Source of the DNA: Baylisascaris procyonis
Lineage: Eukaryota; Nematoda; Chromadorea; Rhabditida; Ascarididae
Length of the DNA stretch: 64,000 nucleotides
Assembly: GCA_037389465.1 (NCBI GenBank)
Contig: JAZARR010000171.1
Coordinates: forward strand, 3,224,001-3,288,000
Direction of reading: 5' to 3'
The translations under genes were made by a program, and so were the position numbers. Shown here piece by piece: positions 38,400 through 51,511 of this stretch. Position 1 is the first letter of the stretch; each line of letters starts with the position of its first letter. The notes under the pieces were generated by a model, which was not told the origin of the DNA, did not search any database, and was given only the letters and a program-made list of their open reading frames with translations.

Positions 38400-38777
38400 T
38401 TAGCAGCGCCCTCGGTTTATTGTTTTTTTAGTCATATTTGAATGATGCTGTGATTCAGATAGCCGATTTTCAATACGCTTTGCACGAAGAAGCGGTAAGA
38501 TGTATTTCAAAAATATCAATTGACCACCTAAATTTGTTGATATCGAAAAATTACTCAAATTACTCGACCAATGATATCTATGCAATCTTGAAGTAAATGA
38601 ACAGTGAAGTGTGCTGAAAGATTTGTTAGTTATGCGTCTTTTTTTTTTTGATTTGCACAAACTTTTATGTGGAGAGCGAGCTAAATTTTCAGAAATAAGT
38701 GCCCAGCTTTTTGCACAAACGCGCTGTGCCAATTTACTCAAGTGTTCTTGAATGAGCGTTTCAATCAACGGATCACA
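38400..38777 (-). CDS. Coding-like exon, up to 125 codons, basic protein
   Basis: The frame begins right after a strong acceptor (CTTTCTTACAG) and reads CDPLIETLIQEHLSKLAQR, VCAKSWALISENLARSPH, KSLCKSKKKR, and stays open to a stop at 38400. The first 45 residues look helical and protein-like. The rest is basic and less convincing, and a donor at AAAA|GTTTGT could end the exon early. A possible preceding exon starts with ATG at 39068 (MKKTRFFNMLVSK). Family unknown. Confidence 0.35.
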   Translation of the reverse strand, partial: CDPLIETLIQEHLSKLAQRVCAKSWALISENLARSPHKSLCKSKKKRRITNKSFSTLHCSFTSRLHRYHWSSNLSNFSISTNLGGQLIFLKYILPLLRAKRIENRLSESQHHSNMTKKTINRGRC

Positions 38778-39358
38778 CTGTAAGAAAGATTAGCGGGCAA
38801 TAACTGCATTATCCAGATCTCTACGAATCAGACATCTCAACAACATCGCAAACGTCAACTTTCAATATAATCCTGTGTTGGTGCATCATAAATGTGATCG
38901 GTTATGTTTATGCAATAGAGCATAAGTTGCGTCGTTTCGATCTTGAGCATTCTTTTTTGCAGAAATCGATTTAACTGAACAGTTCAAAGCTTTGAGGGGA
39001 ATATTGCATTTTTTTTTAGAAAGCAGCATCTTACTGACTAACATATTAAAAAATCTGGTTTTTTTCATTTGAAATATGATGAATAAATAAGTTAAATTAC
39101 TTCATCGTTTCATAAATTTATTTCGTTTGTTTTTTTACTAATTTCATGCTCTGATTTTCTTTTTTTTTGACGCCACTGACGCGACGCTTAATCATAAATG
39201 CTCGAGCGGAAAGTCGATTGCAAATATTTAATAATACTGCTTCCGTACTTTTTGTGGAAATATCCAGAAATATTTGTTCGTAGAATGTCATCACTCAAAT
39301 TCTTTCGTTTATTCTACCTCTATTATTACCATTTATATAACCCACGTCATATGATTAC

Positions 39359-39550
39359 TTATTGATTGTTACTGTTCAGTAAATTACTTCCGTTGTTTTC
39401 TGGATTGACGGAAAATTTTTCGTTTCTATTTTCGTTTTCCTGATAGCTAGGAAGATCCCTCATATTATAAAATCGTTGAATTGCGTATATAACCGAGATG
39501 CTACTCTTTTCTCGCAAGAATATATTATACAAGCTTTTATTATTGAGCAA
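39359..39550 (-). CDS. Coding-like terminal exon, Asn/Glu-rich
   Basis: Minus-strand frame with an internal ATG: MRDLPSYQENENRNEKF and SVNPENNGSNLLNSNNQ, then a stop. It is 63 codons if read from the upstream limit. No good acceptor was found, so the start is uncertain. No family recognised. Confidence 0.25.
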   Translation of the reverse strand: MLNNKSLYNIFLREKSSISVIYAIQRFYNMRDLPSYQENENRNEKFSVNPENNGSNLLNSNNQ

Positions 39551-41430
39551 TTACTATGTAAATAATTGTATATTAAATGAGTTCATTATAGCCCATAAGG
39601 AATAATAAAAATGCATCATCATTGCTTGCAATCAAAAAAAGCGTTGCTAAATGCATCCAATAATTTTCTATTCTCACTTTTTTATTCCATCCATTCAGAG
39701 AATAACGATTAACTACATTCGTTTTCGTTTTTTTTCCATGAAATGAGAATTATCAAAACCTAATATTTCTTTAAATCGAAGATAACACTTGAACTAATGA
39801 CCTGTTTTTATCTAAAAGAAAAATGAGCGTCGTGAAAATGGAAAAGGAATGCATATGAAATTTTTGAAAAATACTAGTAAAAAATGTTTCACTTAATATT
39901 TGTATATACTAATAAAATACTAGTAGAAGATGTTTAAAATTACTAATTAAAAGCATTTTCCTTAAAGTGTCTTTTTTTCCTGAAAATGAATATCCTATCC
40001 CGAAATTGAAAGCTATTCGAGCATACTTCGCTTCTATCCAAGAAAATATAATAGATTCGCATTCGAGATCTCAAATCTATCTGGTTTCCGGGGGGAAGCA
40101 ATAGAAGTGAAGCGGTTTTTGACATACTCTACGCTATTGTTTGTTTAGGAAAACCTATGCGCTCATTGATCATCCTAAATGTTTTCAAAACAGACGGCCA
40201 ATGCTTAAAGCATTGTTTAACGCAATATTCAGAAAGTCCTCGTTGTTCCGATCTAGTCTAAATCTATTACAAACGGTCGGTCGATCCGTATGCGTTCAGC
40301 TCTTCTTAGGCAACTAGCTGCAAAATTAAGCTTTGTATCTCTAGCTTCTCGCTCAGTTCTAGAATTCACTTCAGTTCCACTATTCACTTCATCTCCTCCC
40401 TTCCCTCCATCTCCCCCCACCTCACTATTGCCAGCATATTCCCTCAATAATCATGTATATACATGGGGACACAGTATGTAGTATCTTTGTGTCTATGTTC
40501 CTTTATACACATCCATTTCCTTCTATCTAATTTCGAAGAACGCTTGGAATCTCATCATTTCGGGATGTCGCCTTCATATCTTTAATAGACTAAAGCCCTG
40601 CTTAATGAAACACCTGCCAAACTGCAAAACAACTACCCCTTAAATTGTTTCGTGATTTTTAAATGAAAAATTCTGACTAAAAAAGTGCAGATTGTGCTTT
40701 TTTGAGTAGACGTCATTCAAGCATGCATTGAACAGGTTCGAAATAAAGGAATGTGAATAACTTTATATTTGCTTGTTGAGTGCATAGCGTGTGCCAAAAA
40801 AGTGCTTTTAATGTTCGATTGAGTGGCTACTCTTTGAAGTTAAAATAATCGCATCTGACTTGCTTGAGGCTTTTTTTCACACACACTTTATGCAAATAAG
40901 GGGGTATTTCGATTGCTATTGCTATTAGCCTAAAATATTGACAAAGAAGATTTGAAGTTACCGCCATCTCATAAGCACAAATTTCATTGTTTTTTTTTTT
41001 TCAATAAAGGTTATCATTTCAATATATGCTATAATATTCAAATTTAAGCGCCTCCTTCTTTGGCGATCGCATTCTCATGCAAGCTTATTAGAATGTAGAA
41101 GCGTTTGTCGACTAAGGAGCACCCAAAAGAATGCGATAGTCAAATACTGTACATGGCAGAGCAAAAATACTGTAGATGATCGTACGCTGCTGTGTCTTCC
41201 ATAGATCAGTGGAAGCTACTATTTTTCCACAGTTTTTTTTAATTTTACATATAGGTTGTTGAGATATTGTTGAGATATACTTTTTTGAGAAACCGTGTTT
41301 AGTGCTTCTAATTGCGTTAAGCACTCGTAAATTTGCTTATAATAGACGATCTGATATTTCAGCGTTGATCAGTAACAAGCTATCTATCGTTATTAGAATA
41401 AAAGTTTTTATGAGTGGATCCTCTAGATGA
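39551..41430. other. No well-supported gene
   Basis: At 40253-40481 both strands are open: minus is Gly/Glu-rich and ends RIRIDRPFVIDLD, plus starts with ATG (MRSALLRQLAAKLSFVSLAS). Neither has clear splice context. A further minus frame lies at 41112-41324. Confidence 0.3.
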
Positions 41431-41694
41431 CTAGGCCTTAGATACTGATTCACTGTTTTTCTTTGCATTTTTAATTTTTTGAAAAACTGCATCCTTGGTA
41501 GCGTAACTTGGTTCAAACCGCTGTGAATATTTTTTTTCGGCACTTTTACTCTCAGCCTTTCCTAATATTCGACGCTTTAGCAATTTTAGTGGATAGCCAT
41601 AGAAACCACTAAAGGGATGTCTTTTTATCGTGAGCATGGATATCGCTGAAGAAACATGATCCATTGAGTTAATGGGAATTGTTTTCCGCCATTT
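41431..41694 (-). CDS. Coding-like exon or short basic protein, 77 codons from ATG
   Basis: From ATG at 41661 (the frame is open to 41694) it reads MDHVSSAISMLTIKRHPFSG, FYGYPLKLLKRRILGKAES and AEKKYSQRFEPSYATKDAVF, ending KNSESVSKA and a stop. It is lysine-rich with no signal peptide. A second minus frame overlaps its 3' part in another phase (41337-41543). Could be a small intracellular protein or the last exon of a larger gene. Confidence 0.35.
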   Translation of the reverse strand, partial: KWRKTIPINSMDHVSSAISMLTIKRHPFSGFYGYPLKLLKRRILGKAESKSAEKKYSQRFEPSYATKDAVFQKIKNAKKNSESVSKA

Positions 41695-42972
41695 CTGCTT
41701 TTATTTATTCACCGATTTTCGCTTCCACTGTGACAGTGAATTTGCTGTTAGTTTTTGGAAGTTGTGAATGGATTGACTAATCGGCTTCCCTTCTTACTGC
41801 TAGCTTTAGGATTGACTTCTGGATTATGCGTATGTTTTATGCCTCATTCACTATGCATACCACACATCAAACGCACTGATATGCTTATTGAAGCGCGTAT
41901 TTATATAGCCATTTAAATTCTTGCGCGTCATTTGTTGATCAAACCCTTCACCAATATAAGGAAGCGTTATCGCAGTTCAACCATATTCACTGCTATCCTC
42001 TACTACTGGTTAGTTGGCAAATTGAGTAAATCGTCTAGTATTTTTGTTATTTTATTTTGTATTCAATTATTACTTAACTTTTTCTCTGTGCTACATTAGC
42101 AATCACGATATGATACTTGAAGCGCTTGAAGGATACAATGATTCACTCATAGATTCAACAATTCAATATTTCACCTGTTTAAGTGCTGATATTTTTTTTA
42201 TTTGAAGCAGCAATATCGAATAGTGGCAACAGCTAATGCTAGTAACTTTTTTTTTGTAATTTCATTATGGTTTGAGGACTGAAGAGTTCTGTTATAATCG
42301 CGCTAAGTTTTTTAGGTTGAATTATTGCAGTGTGCATTTCAACGATCGCACAATGTGGCGCTAAAATTCGCTATGTGTGTGTCGATAATAGGTTTTATAA
42401 TTTCCCATGCATCGCTCTTTGCGCTTAGTCACTTATGAAATATTGTTATCGATATTTCTAGGTATTTAACCACAGCATACTTCATTTCACCTGTTCAATT
42501 AGAAGACGATAGTCGAATAGCGACAGATTAGAATTAGTTGAGATTCTAATTCGAAGATCCGGCACCCTTTTGAGCAAAGGTGCTTCACGTGGTATCTTAA
42601 CGCCTTATCTATATTTTTTCTTATACTGCTCAATGTTGCAATAAACATAGATTTATACCTGTGTCGATTCAATTGTCGCAGTGTGCGTTATTGCTTTATA
42701 CCAGTAGAATCTCGTTGCTCTACTTCAACAGTACATTATCGTTGAAATGTTTCATTGGTCATTTTTAGTTCTTTTCGTTCTTTTTATTCATTGACCGAAT
42801 TGAAAATTTGTATCTATATACTAATACTTTCAGAACTGAATCATCATTATCGAAAGTGATTTATTCTACTTATATATTTAGCCTGAGGCAACAGTAAGCA
42901 TTCCCATATTTTATAGTAAATTTCTTTTAAAGAAATAATAGGTGACCATTCAGTACTAGTATATGGAATAAC

Positions 42973-43032
42973 TGAGTGAATTAAATTCCCAGAAGCAAAT
43001 TTTGAGTGAATTAAATTCTCGGAAGCAAATTT
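42973..43032. repeat. 30-bp tandem duplication
   Basis: Two copies, TGAGTGAATTAAATTCYCRG followed by AAGCAAATTT, at 42973 and 43003, with two to three differences. Confidence 0.85.
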
Positions 43033-44665
43033 CCTCCGTGGTTGAGACAGCTGAACTCGTAAGACAGCAGAAATTTTACTTTTTATGTTATTATGATTAG
43101 CATAAAATATGTGCTACTTATATTTTTGCCTTTCCATCACTAGTTTCTTTCGTCTTAACCGTTCGATCGTTTAAACTTTACGAGGTGCTTTGCACCTTAT
43201 TTATAGTGTCCGAATAATCTAATTGTTATTGGGTAAAATATATAGGTATAAACCTTCACATTTGATAATGACAATTAAACAAATCGCAGAAATCCTCAGT
43301 GCAAATGGTCTATCAAATCGAAGAGGTTAATTTCACGTCACTAAATATCTTCATTTCGTTCAAAATTTGACGATAATTTGCCATTAAACGTTTCCCTTTT
43401 TTCCAAATTCTAAATGAGCCAACTTAATGGTTTCATCGAATGATTTATACTTAGCAATGCGAAATTCGAATGCACATAAAACAATAACAGATATTTCGTT
43501 CAAACGCGAAGAAATTGTTTATCGTCTCAACATAATCTTTGAGGCAATTTCGGTATTATATGATTTCAGTCATTATGAAATACTCACTAACTCTTTATTC
43601 ATATTATGATCGTGCACATCTAAAGATTGCTTCCTTTCCAGTAGTCATTCTTTCGATAATTCATAAAATATTTTATAATTAAAATTGCTAACATTCTCTA
43701 TAAATTTTTTTTTCACTTAGTTTATTAATGTTAATCAATGATTGATGGTGTGCTATATTGATCGAAATATAGCTTGTAAAATATAGCTAGTTTAATGATG
43801 AAAAATTAGCTATAATGCTATACTCTTAATGAATATATGGATGAAATAATGTAAAAAGTTCTAGAAATATGATAGTAAAAGTATTTGACGATTGTTAACG
43901 TTTGAAATGATTAAGAAGAAATTAAAGTATTAAATAAATTGTTTATTTACTTATGTATAATTGACAAACTTTATGAACTCTAGAATGATTATTTAACTAT
44001 TCGAAGAAAAGAAACGAATTTTCACTAAACTTATTTAGATGATTAAATCACGTTTAAGAGAAATTATTCGTAAGTTTTACACTTTTCACATATCGAAAGA
44101 GAATGATAAGGTTTTAAAACTCGATATTTATTATTCACAATAGTTCAATTACTGTTAATAAATTTCATCTTTCTTCAATTCAATATAATGCAAAAGTTTA
44201 TTCAACAATACTCCAGTTCCTTAACGAATATATTTTTGCTTACTACAGATGTAGGCTATGCCTTAATTATTCTAGTTATGAGTTGAGTTGTATTTAATGT
44301 AATAATACTCCCAGTTTTAGGAAAAGGAAATTTCTTTTATTTTAAAGGGGATGCTACAACAGGATAATCCGTGAAAGTCCACTGATTGAAGCAGCTTGAT
44401 CTTTCGATTTTGAATCCCAAATTTTCATTTAAACCTACACTTGGCTGTGCACTATTTAAATGCAATAGTTGTGTACTATACGCAATCCACTTTTTGGATG
44501 TTGTAGTTTCGTACCATCCGCTATTCAGCTACTGGAAAAATAGGTGGTCAGAAATAAAGCGATAGATGCTATCTGGCCGATCAAGTCTTATAGAATGACC
44601 GTCGAACCGATATCTGTGCAAATCGAAAGTGTTTGTTTGAGCCTTTAAACTATTGCCTATGAAAG
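43033..44665. other. No well-supported gene
   Basis: AT-rich. A 60-codon plus frame (43427-43609) starts with ATG but has no splice or domain support. Confidence 0.35.
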
Positions 44666-44962
44666 ATGAAAACAAAATTCTTCGACGCTTTACACTGTGA
44701 AAATTTCTCCTTGAGAGAATTTTATTTTTCTTCATTTATACTCGATCGGAACTTCATTTACTCACTTTTCACCTCAGGGCTTCAGCTTACAATTAAGGTT
44801 CGGTCGGAACGGATTACTTTTCATAAATATCGATCTGTCATCGACCGAAGGGATTCAACTGCAAACGAAGAAACCAATATTGAAACCAGATCTTTGATAA
44901 GCGAGCACCCCTTGGACTTTTTTGAAACGGCTACAATCACTAATATTTATTTGTATATTTGA
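44666..44962 (+). CDS. Coding-like 98-codon frame
   Basis: Plus-strand frame to a stop at 44962. The 3' part follows a good acceptor (TTTTCACCTCAG) at 44777 and reads LQLTIKVRSERITFHKYRS and RDSTANEETNIETRSLIS. The part before the acceptor may be intron. Preceding exons were not found, and a minus-strand frame covers the 5' half. No family recognised. Confidence 0.3.
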   Translation: MKTKFFDALHCENFSLREFYFSSFILDRNFIYSLFTSGLQLTIKVRSERITFHKYRSVIDRRDSTANEETNIETRSLISEHPLDFFETATITNIYLYI

Positions 44963-46162
44963 GCGAAGCTCCATGTTATGATGCCTTTCATATTGAAAGA
45001 GATTAATCGAATTTATTACTGTAATTTGGCTTTGATAAGATTGAAACGAACGCAAGACATAACGGTCTATTCAGTAATTCACTATTTTTTTACCTTGAAA
45101 AGTAGCATCACAGCGATCGCCATTTCAACGTCAATATTAGCACTTATAAACTTATAATGCTATTCATTTTATCTAATTGCTCTTCTTTTTGCCTCATTTT
45201 TTTTTGAAGACCTACTCACAAGAATAGAGAGAAGGCTAATTTGTTGAATATTCAATATTTGGATGCAACTGAAGATGATTGAAAAAAGACGATAACAATT
45301 AAACAGAATAATGCAAAGGAAAAAATTTCCAATATTTTATCGTATTCTCATCGTAACAATGCACATAACATTACCCACACTTAGATGATTTTCAAATTCT
45401 AACTACCAATAAGCCATAGATATGCATTAATGTTTCCTCGTAGATCCTTTCTAAGACTCGATGGAATTTTTAGTACGTTATCTATTGTGATGACATTAAT
45501 AGACTGTCATTGAAATTATTCTCGAAGTACATCAAATACAATTATTTCTTTATAAGATAATTTGAAAGCGTTCTTGAATAACGCAAAAATTTTGACAGCA
45601 GCATTATTGAATCAATAATAGAGTGCTTTTGCATTTTTTTTTTGCTGTGAACGAAAATTTTCATTCATATATCCTCTATTATCTTCATAACCGATTTATT
45701 CACTGCTTTCCATCATTTAAGTTGATTACTTCATTTCATTCTATATGAGATAATTTACGTCGTTGTTTTTCATATGTCATTAACAACGAAAAAACCATCG
45801 CATCATCAATCTACTGGGAATATTTGTTGGTGCTAATTTTGGACCTTTCATCTGTGATGACGTACGATGCTGAAAGATATTCCAGTAATAATTTTCATCA
45901 GCTAAACAAAGCAACTTTTGTTTTTTTTTTCCTTGAGGGCAGCATGCGCATCTCTTGGTTCATAGTCAGCAATTGAGTTTCTCGAGGAAACATTCTCTGT
46001 GTACTTGGCGACCCCAATATTACCTTCATAGTAGACTTACATGACCAATTTAAAGATATTGCTTGAATAAGTGTAATTTCAGACGATGTATTGCTGCGGA
46101 ATATTCAACGAACTGTTCATAATGACCTGAAACACCTTCTTATTTCACGTTAATTTTTGCAG
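44963..46162. other. Upstream of the GPCR; no gene seen
   Basis: AT-rich, short frames only. The promoter of the GPCR gene is expected here, but no motif is clear. Confidence 0.4.
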
Positions 46163-46170
46163 AATACGAG

Positions 46171-49100
46171 ATGGACTGTCAAGATGACCCAAAATTCTTC
46201 ACCGATAACGACACTGTTATTCTTTCGATTATAAATGGGCTTCATCAGTTTCAAGTGTAATATCATCTATTATTTCTCTAAAATTAATATATTTTATGCG
46301 CTCTAGCAAATTTTCTTATTACGAAAATTGCATTATGTGTTTGCATGTGTGTCGGTGTATTAGTATCAACTCGTCAATTACCAAAATTATAGCCATAAAA
46401 TTTCGTACTTATAAAGTACGCTCTATCTGACTTTTCATACTGATTCGTCGGCTTAAAAAAATTATTGACATTTGAAAGTGCCTGCAATTCTTATCAATTT
46501 CTAACTAGCAGAGTGTTTATTTCACAATGATAAAATCACAAATAGTCGAATCTTTCGTGGAATATTTGTATGAGCGGTTGGATGGCATAAAATTGGGAAA
46601 GAGGAAAAGAGGGGGAAAGGGGAAAGGAGGGTAAGGAGGGGAGTGGGAGAAGTGGTGCACACAATAATTGATGTCTCTCTTAACACAAAAAAAATGATAT
46701 TTTTTCATTAATCGATTGAGTTATTAATCATACGACTCTCTCTATTCGACGTTATGATTTCAGATTTTATCGCTCATTTCATCGATATATTAGTCTATTG
46801 CTTTGTTTATTTGGATTATTTTTCAATTTTGTGCATATATGGGTATTAACACGACCACGTATGCTACAGTCATCCGTACATACCGTACTTACGTGTATCG
46901 CAATTGCCGATATTGGAACAATGACCTCGTACCTGGTAAGCGTTAGTCATATATGGATACTTTTCTTTGATGCCTTCACGCGATCTTACGCCTTCACCTA
47001 AGGGCGAATGGAAACGATATTTATTCGTAATGAATGCTTTATTGGTTAATGTAAATAATTACGCCTAATATACACCTAAGGATTAGTCACGCAACCTCCC
47101 ATTTGTCTTTGATATCGCTTTCATTTGTATGTTGTTTTTTGATCTTAGAATATTTTTCTTCATTATTACACAAATATGCAAAACTTTTATCATTTTGTAT
47201 CGATTTCCTATGTTTTTGTGTTTGCTTTTTTTTCAATTTCTGTCATTGGTCAACTTTAATATCTGTTCATATAATAAACAAAAAGCAACATTAGAGATAT
47301 TTGTTGTTAAATATTTTATTTAAAAATAAAAATAAAAAAAAAACAAATAGCCGACTTCTTAGAGTAAATTCATTTGCAGATTTATTTATTACGTTATGAA
47401 TTTTCTCGTGATGAGGAAAATGGCTATCCATACGGTTGGGTTCTTTTCCTAAAGATACATGCCGTTACGAGTATTGCATTGCACGCCGTTTCGCTTTATC
47501 TAGTCGTTTTTATGGCCTATATACGATTATGCGCAATTCGAACAGCAAATAGTCGATGGCTACAAACACGTTTAGCTGGGTTTGTCGTTTCATTTTTTTG
47601 AAGTGAACTTTATTCTTAAATTTTGTCATTTGAAATAACCCACTGCGAAATTTAATAAAAGCAAAGTTTGCAAGCGTATAAGGAAATGTGAAAAAAAAAA
47701 GCTGAGGAAATGGATAGTGATCATAATTAGAAAGCAATGACCTACGGGAGTTGGGAGGAGGAAGGATTGAAAGGTTAGAGAATTGATAAAATTGATATTC
47801 GTCATTAAAACTCTTTTGTTGTTGTTGTTGTTGGGGCATATCCTGGCAGATTTAAATAAATAAGTCTAAAACCCGTGATGAGCATTGATTTCACATTGTT
47901 TTCGAGGAAAAGATTCATAAACGAATTAGCGATAAATATTTACTGCTTTTCACCTCATTTCATCTCTTCATCTCCTTTCTCAGCCGAGCAATTCAAATTC
48001 TACTTTCAATTTTTGCTATTTTCTTCTATTCATAAAGAAATCGACATGCATATTACTTCTGCTTATATAGAATGAATAGACTAATCGTATCCATTTCCTC
48101 TCAATATTTTTATGTCATTTGAATGTTGCTGATAAAAATGATAAACGAATTGCATCGAAGCGCATTAGTAATTGCTAACAAAAAAATCACTCATCAAATG
48201 TAAATCGAAAATCTACGGGAGCACTTGTTAAAGGCAGCAAATTGCATAAGGACATACCGAAATGTAAATTATGTTTTTAATGGTTGTTATGATTAAATTC
48301 GATTTGCATAGAAATGAACGCACGGAGATGCGGAATTTCTTTCGCATTTAACTTCCTTTACTATCTTTGAAAAGCATTTGAGACGAACAGCTAGAGACGG
48401 ATGGTGGGATAAATTGGTGAGGGAACCTAATGGTGCATTATCGCAAAACATCGCCATGAAAGTGAACGTAAGCACTATTCATCAAGGCGACAAATTTCCA
48501 CCTGCCGGCTTTATTTTTCACCTGCCGACTTTTTTTTTTTACCTGTGGGTTTTGTTTTTATCGTCCGCCTTTATCGTGATCGAATTGCAACACTCCTTAA
48601 AGCAATGCATTTTCACTGATCCTACGTTTGCTAATTCCAGTTCGGTTTTACAAAATAGTGAATAAAGACTATATATGTAAAATTGTGGCTTACAGATCTA
48701 TCACCATAAACGTTATAAACACAATTGGATTATAGGTATATGATTAAAACCTTTTAAATGCATTCTGTAAAATTCAACTCTCCCAATTTTTTCATCGACA
48801 ACTCAACTATCAGATCATAAACACGCTTAACGTTTTGATCATTAACGATTTATCAAATGAACTAATAGGCATACAAAAAATGGACATGAAATCTATCCTA
48901 ATCTCCATGAACGGTAAGTAATAATATTTTCCGGGCTTTATAACGGTATCAGAAATGTTGCGCTAAGTGAGAAAGAGGTGATGATCCTAGAGCATTCTGT
49001 TGAGGAATCGTCTCGTCACTAAATGGATCATCGATGAGATTTTCAAGAACTCCATTCGATGGGTTAATGAAACTTTTGCTGCCAAGTATCATATCAAAAG

Positions 49101-51511
49101 TGATTTCCAAACAATTTATAGTTTATTTAACGCTTAAATCATGACAAGAACAAAACTAAATGGTTTACAGGTTTACATCACTAATGATAGCACTTATCGT
49201 ATTTATCCTATGTGTTCCCACTCTACTTGCACATGAAATCTATGCTCAAAAGCGTACAGTGCACTACTATACGAGTATCACTGAGAACGAGCAATCATCG
49301 AGTAGCGATTATAATCAAGAATATTACGATAGCGCAGATGCGAAATACAGTATCGGTTTTTCGGCTATGGTTCTACAGAACAACTGTATGTTGCTCAAGA
49401 TGAACCTTTGGTTGACTGGTATTATGCTGAAGGTAAGTTCTATATAACTTATGCTAACGTCATTACCACGACAAGAAGAAATGGATATATAATCTAGAAT
49501 GATTCGGTAGAAAAACTAGTAGACCTCATAACTCACTGCAAATAAAAATGAATCTTTTATTCAACGGGAAGTACTTCCGGAAATTTATAGCCGGGATTTT
49601 TCTCCATATCTGAATTGGGTTAGGGGGTAAGTATGCATATGCCGCAGAAATAGGCAAGCCATGCGCGACGCGTGCGCGATTCTTTATTTTTCACGTTGAG
49701 TTTCCGCTCTCTACTCAACAGTCACATTTAGTGAACCATTTCAATCAAGAATGCAAATTTTAAACTATTTTACTATCTTATTCACTACCTGTTGCATTGT
49801 TGCAAAGTTGTAATAATAATAATATCTGCGTTAAATTTGCAAATAAGAGACGAATATTGTTTACCGGAAGCAAAGAAGTTGATTGCTTTAGGCAGTTCCA
49901 TGCTTCCTCCTTCTTTGGTTAACGTTCGCTCTATTGGTGAAGTTACGAGCGAATAGTAAGAAAAGGATGTTACGATTTGGTCTGAAAAACGATAACAGCA
50001 AAGATGGTTCATTACGTGATCGTACGACGTCGATGTTACTTCTAATGCTTTGCGTATTCCTCTCCACTGAACTGCCTCAAGGTGTTATGGCTGTTCTAAA
50101 CGGTAAAACGAAACAAATTACTTTTAGTTTGTTACTTGTAGCAAACATCATTGAATAGATGATCCGCTTATAATTCTTCACATAGGCTTATTGAGTGTAT
50201 CTTCTCGTCTATTTATGCGTTTTATCTATTGAGAAACTCTATTGGCGTTTCTCTTTAAAATATTTAACATTTTTCGTGCCAATAAAAAACACAGAAGTCT
50301 GAAGCAAAGTTACATTAATTCATCACCATGGTTAGAAAATTAGTTATGTGGAAAAAATATCGGAGGTCGTTGTTCAGCAATTTTTTATTTTCCTTTGACT
50401 TAAAAAGTTCCTTCTTCTATTCTTACGAGATAGATAACTTCAATTTTTGAACAAAAAAGCGCATACGAATTCAAAGTTCCCTTCTATAAAGATATCCAAA
50501 ATTTTTCAAATAATTCCTCCCCCCCCCCACCTCTCCTTTTCATTTCAGTATCGGACTCGTCCAATTTTCAGCAATCTACACGAAACAATTCCATCTATTT
50601 GTTTATCTTCCTCTTGCTGATGTACTGGATTTATTATCACTTATTAACTGTTATGTTGGATTTACTGTATTCTTTTGCACTTGTACTCGATATCGTCAAA
50701 CACTATTAACGCTATTTCCTCAACAATGGTCAGCTCAGTTAATTTTTGAATCGTTACCATCTTTCTTATCACAACCAGTTCACTGTCGTGGCACAGCAAC
50801 CTGTTCATATGAATGCTCCATCATTGGAAATTATATATTCACAAGCAGAATTGTGGGTGAACAATTTGAATCGTATAAAAAAGTAGAGAACACTTCCCTA
50901 CTGAAGAGGTAGCTCATTTTCACAACAACTACAACAGGACTAACTTGCACATATCACTATTTAAGTCCGAACACGACAATTAAATATTTGTATTTTGTGG
51001 TGTAACCTTTTTATTTAAGCACATTTTTTAGGTGACCAATATATGGCTCACCTCGAGATGCCGAACAATGTGCAAAGGTTGCCTTAGAAATTCATGTATC
51101 AAAAAGTCATCGTTAAAGATTTCCTGAAGGAACTGGTGAGAGACTAAATCATCCCTCCGCTTTTTGTCGTAATCAGTTGAGGTAGGGAAATTGGTATGAA
51201 CTTCTCTATTTGAAGCTTCTAATGCATCGACATAAATCTTTCTAATATCTAACAATAACAGCGATCATTGGTTTGTCGTAGAATCATTCACGTTTAAATG
51301 TCTGCTATATTTCAGTACCTGTCTTACGAGATCACAAACGGCTACCCATAATAGTACGCTCTTACAACAAACACTTCCGACACGTGAATATGCTCCAAAC
51401 GATCTTACAAGGCAGAACATCGCTAAAGGATCCATTATGCCAACAATACAAACAACTGTTACGAATGGCGTGACAACCATCTTAGCAACTGAAGATGATG
51501 CATTCGTCTAG
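46171..51511 (+). CDS. DMSR-type (FMRFamide-related peptide) G-protein-coupled receptor
   Basis: Exons: 46171-46247, 46764-46935, 47380-47579, 49171-49432, 49892-50102, 50572-50908 and 51316-51511; all phases fit, giving 484 aa. ATG lies eight bases after TTTTTGCAG, a likely spliced-leader site. Residues 1-30 are extracellular (NDT glycosylation site). TM1 is about 31-55 (LLLCLFGLFFNFVHIWVLTR). TM2 spans the exon 2/3 join. TM3 contains FLKIHAVTSIALHAVSLYLV with YIR instead of a classic DRY. TM4 is FTSLMIALIVFILCVPTLLA. A long acidic, serine-rich loop carries NNC. TM5 is AVPCFLLLWLTFALLV, TM6 is DRTTSMLLLMLCVFLSTELP, and TM7 is LPLADVLDLLSLINCYVGF. These motifs are those of nematode DMSR receptors (Srw-like rhodopsin family) for FLP neuropeptides, usually Gi/o-coupled. 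The tail exon ends ATEDDAFV. If the last intron is not spliced, the protein stops at 420 aa. Confidence 0.9.
48379..48473. other. Coding-like patch inside the third GPCR intron
   Basis: Plus strand reads HLRRTARDGWWDKLVREPNG to a GTAAGC donor, with phase 0 at both ends, which does not fit the flanking GPCR exons (phase 2 to 1). Minus strand reads DNAPLGSLTNLSHHPSLAVR. It is richer in GC than the intron around it. Perhaps a repeat fragment or nested exon. Confidence 0.25.

Noticed and set aside
41505..41530. GGTTCAAACC resembling a tRNA B box
   Set aside because: No cloverleaf or A box can be folded around it on either strand. No convincing tRNA or rRNA gene was found in the window.
48740..48915. 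About 60-codon plus frame ending at a GTAAGT donor inside the third GPCR intron
   Set aside because: Its phase does not fit the flanking exons and no partner exon was seen. One such open frame next to a donor is expected by chance in this window.
51265..51480. 71-codon minus frame opposite the GPCR tail exon
   Set aside because: It is the antisense shadow of the plus-strand exon 51316-51511, which joins the receptor in phase.
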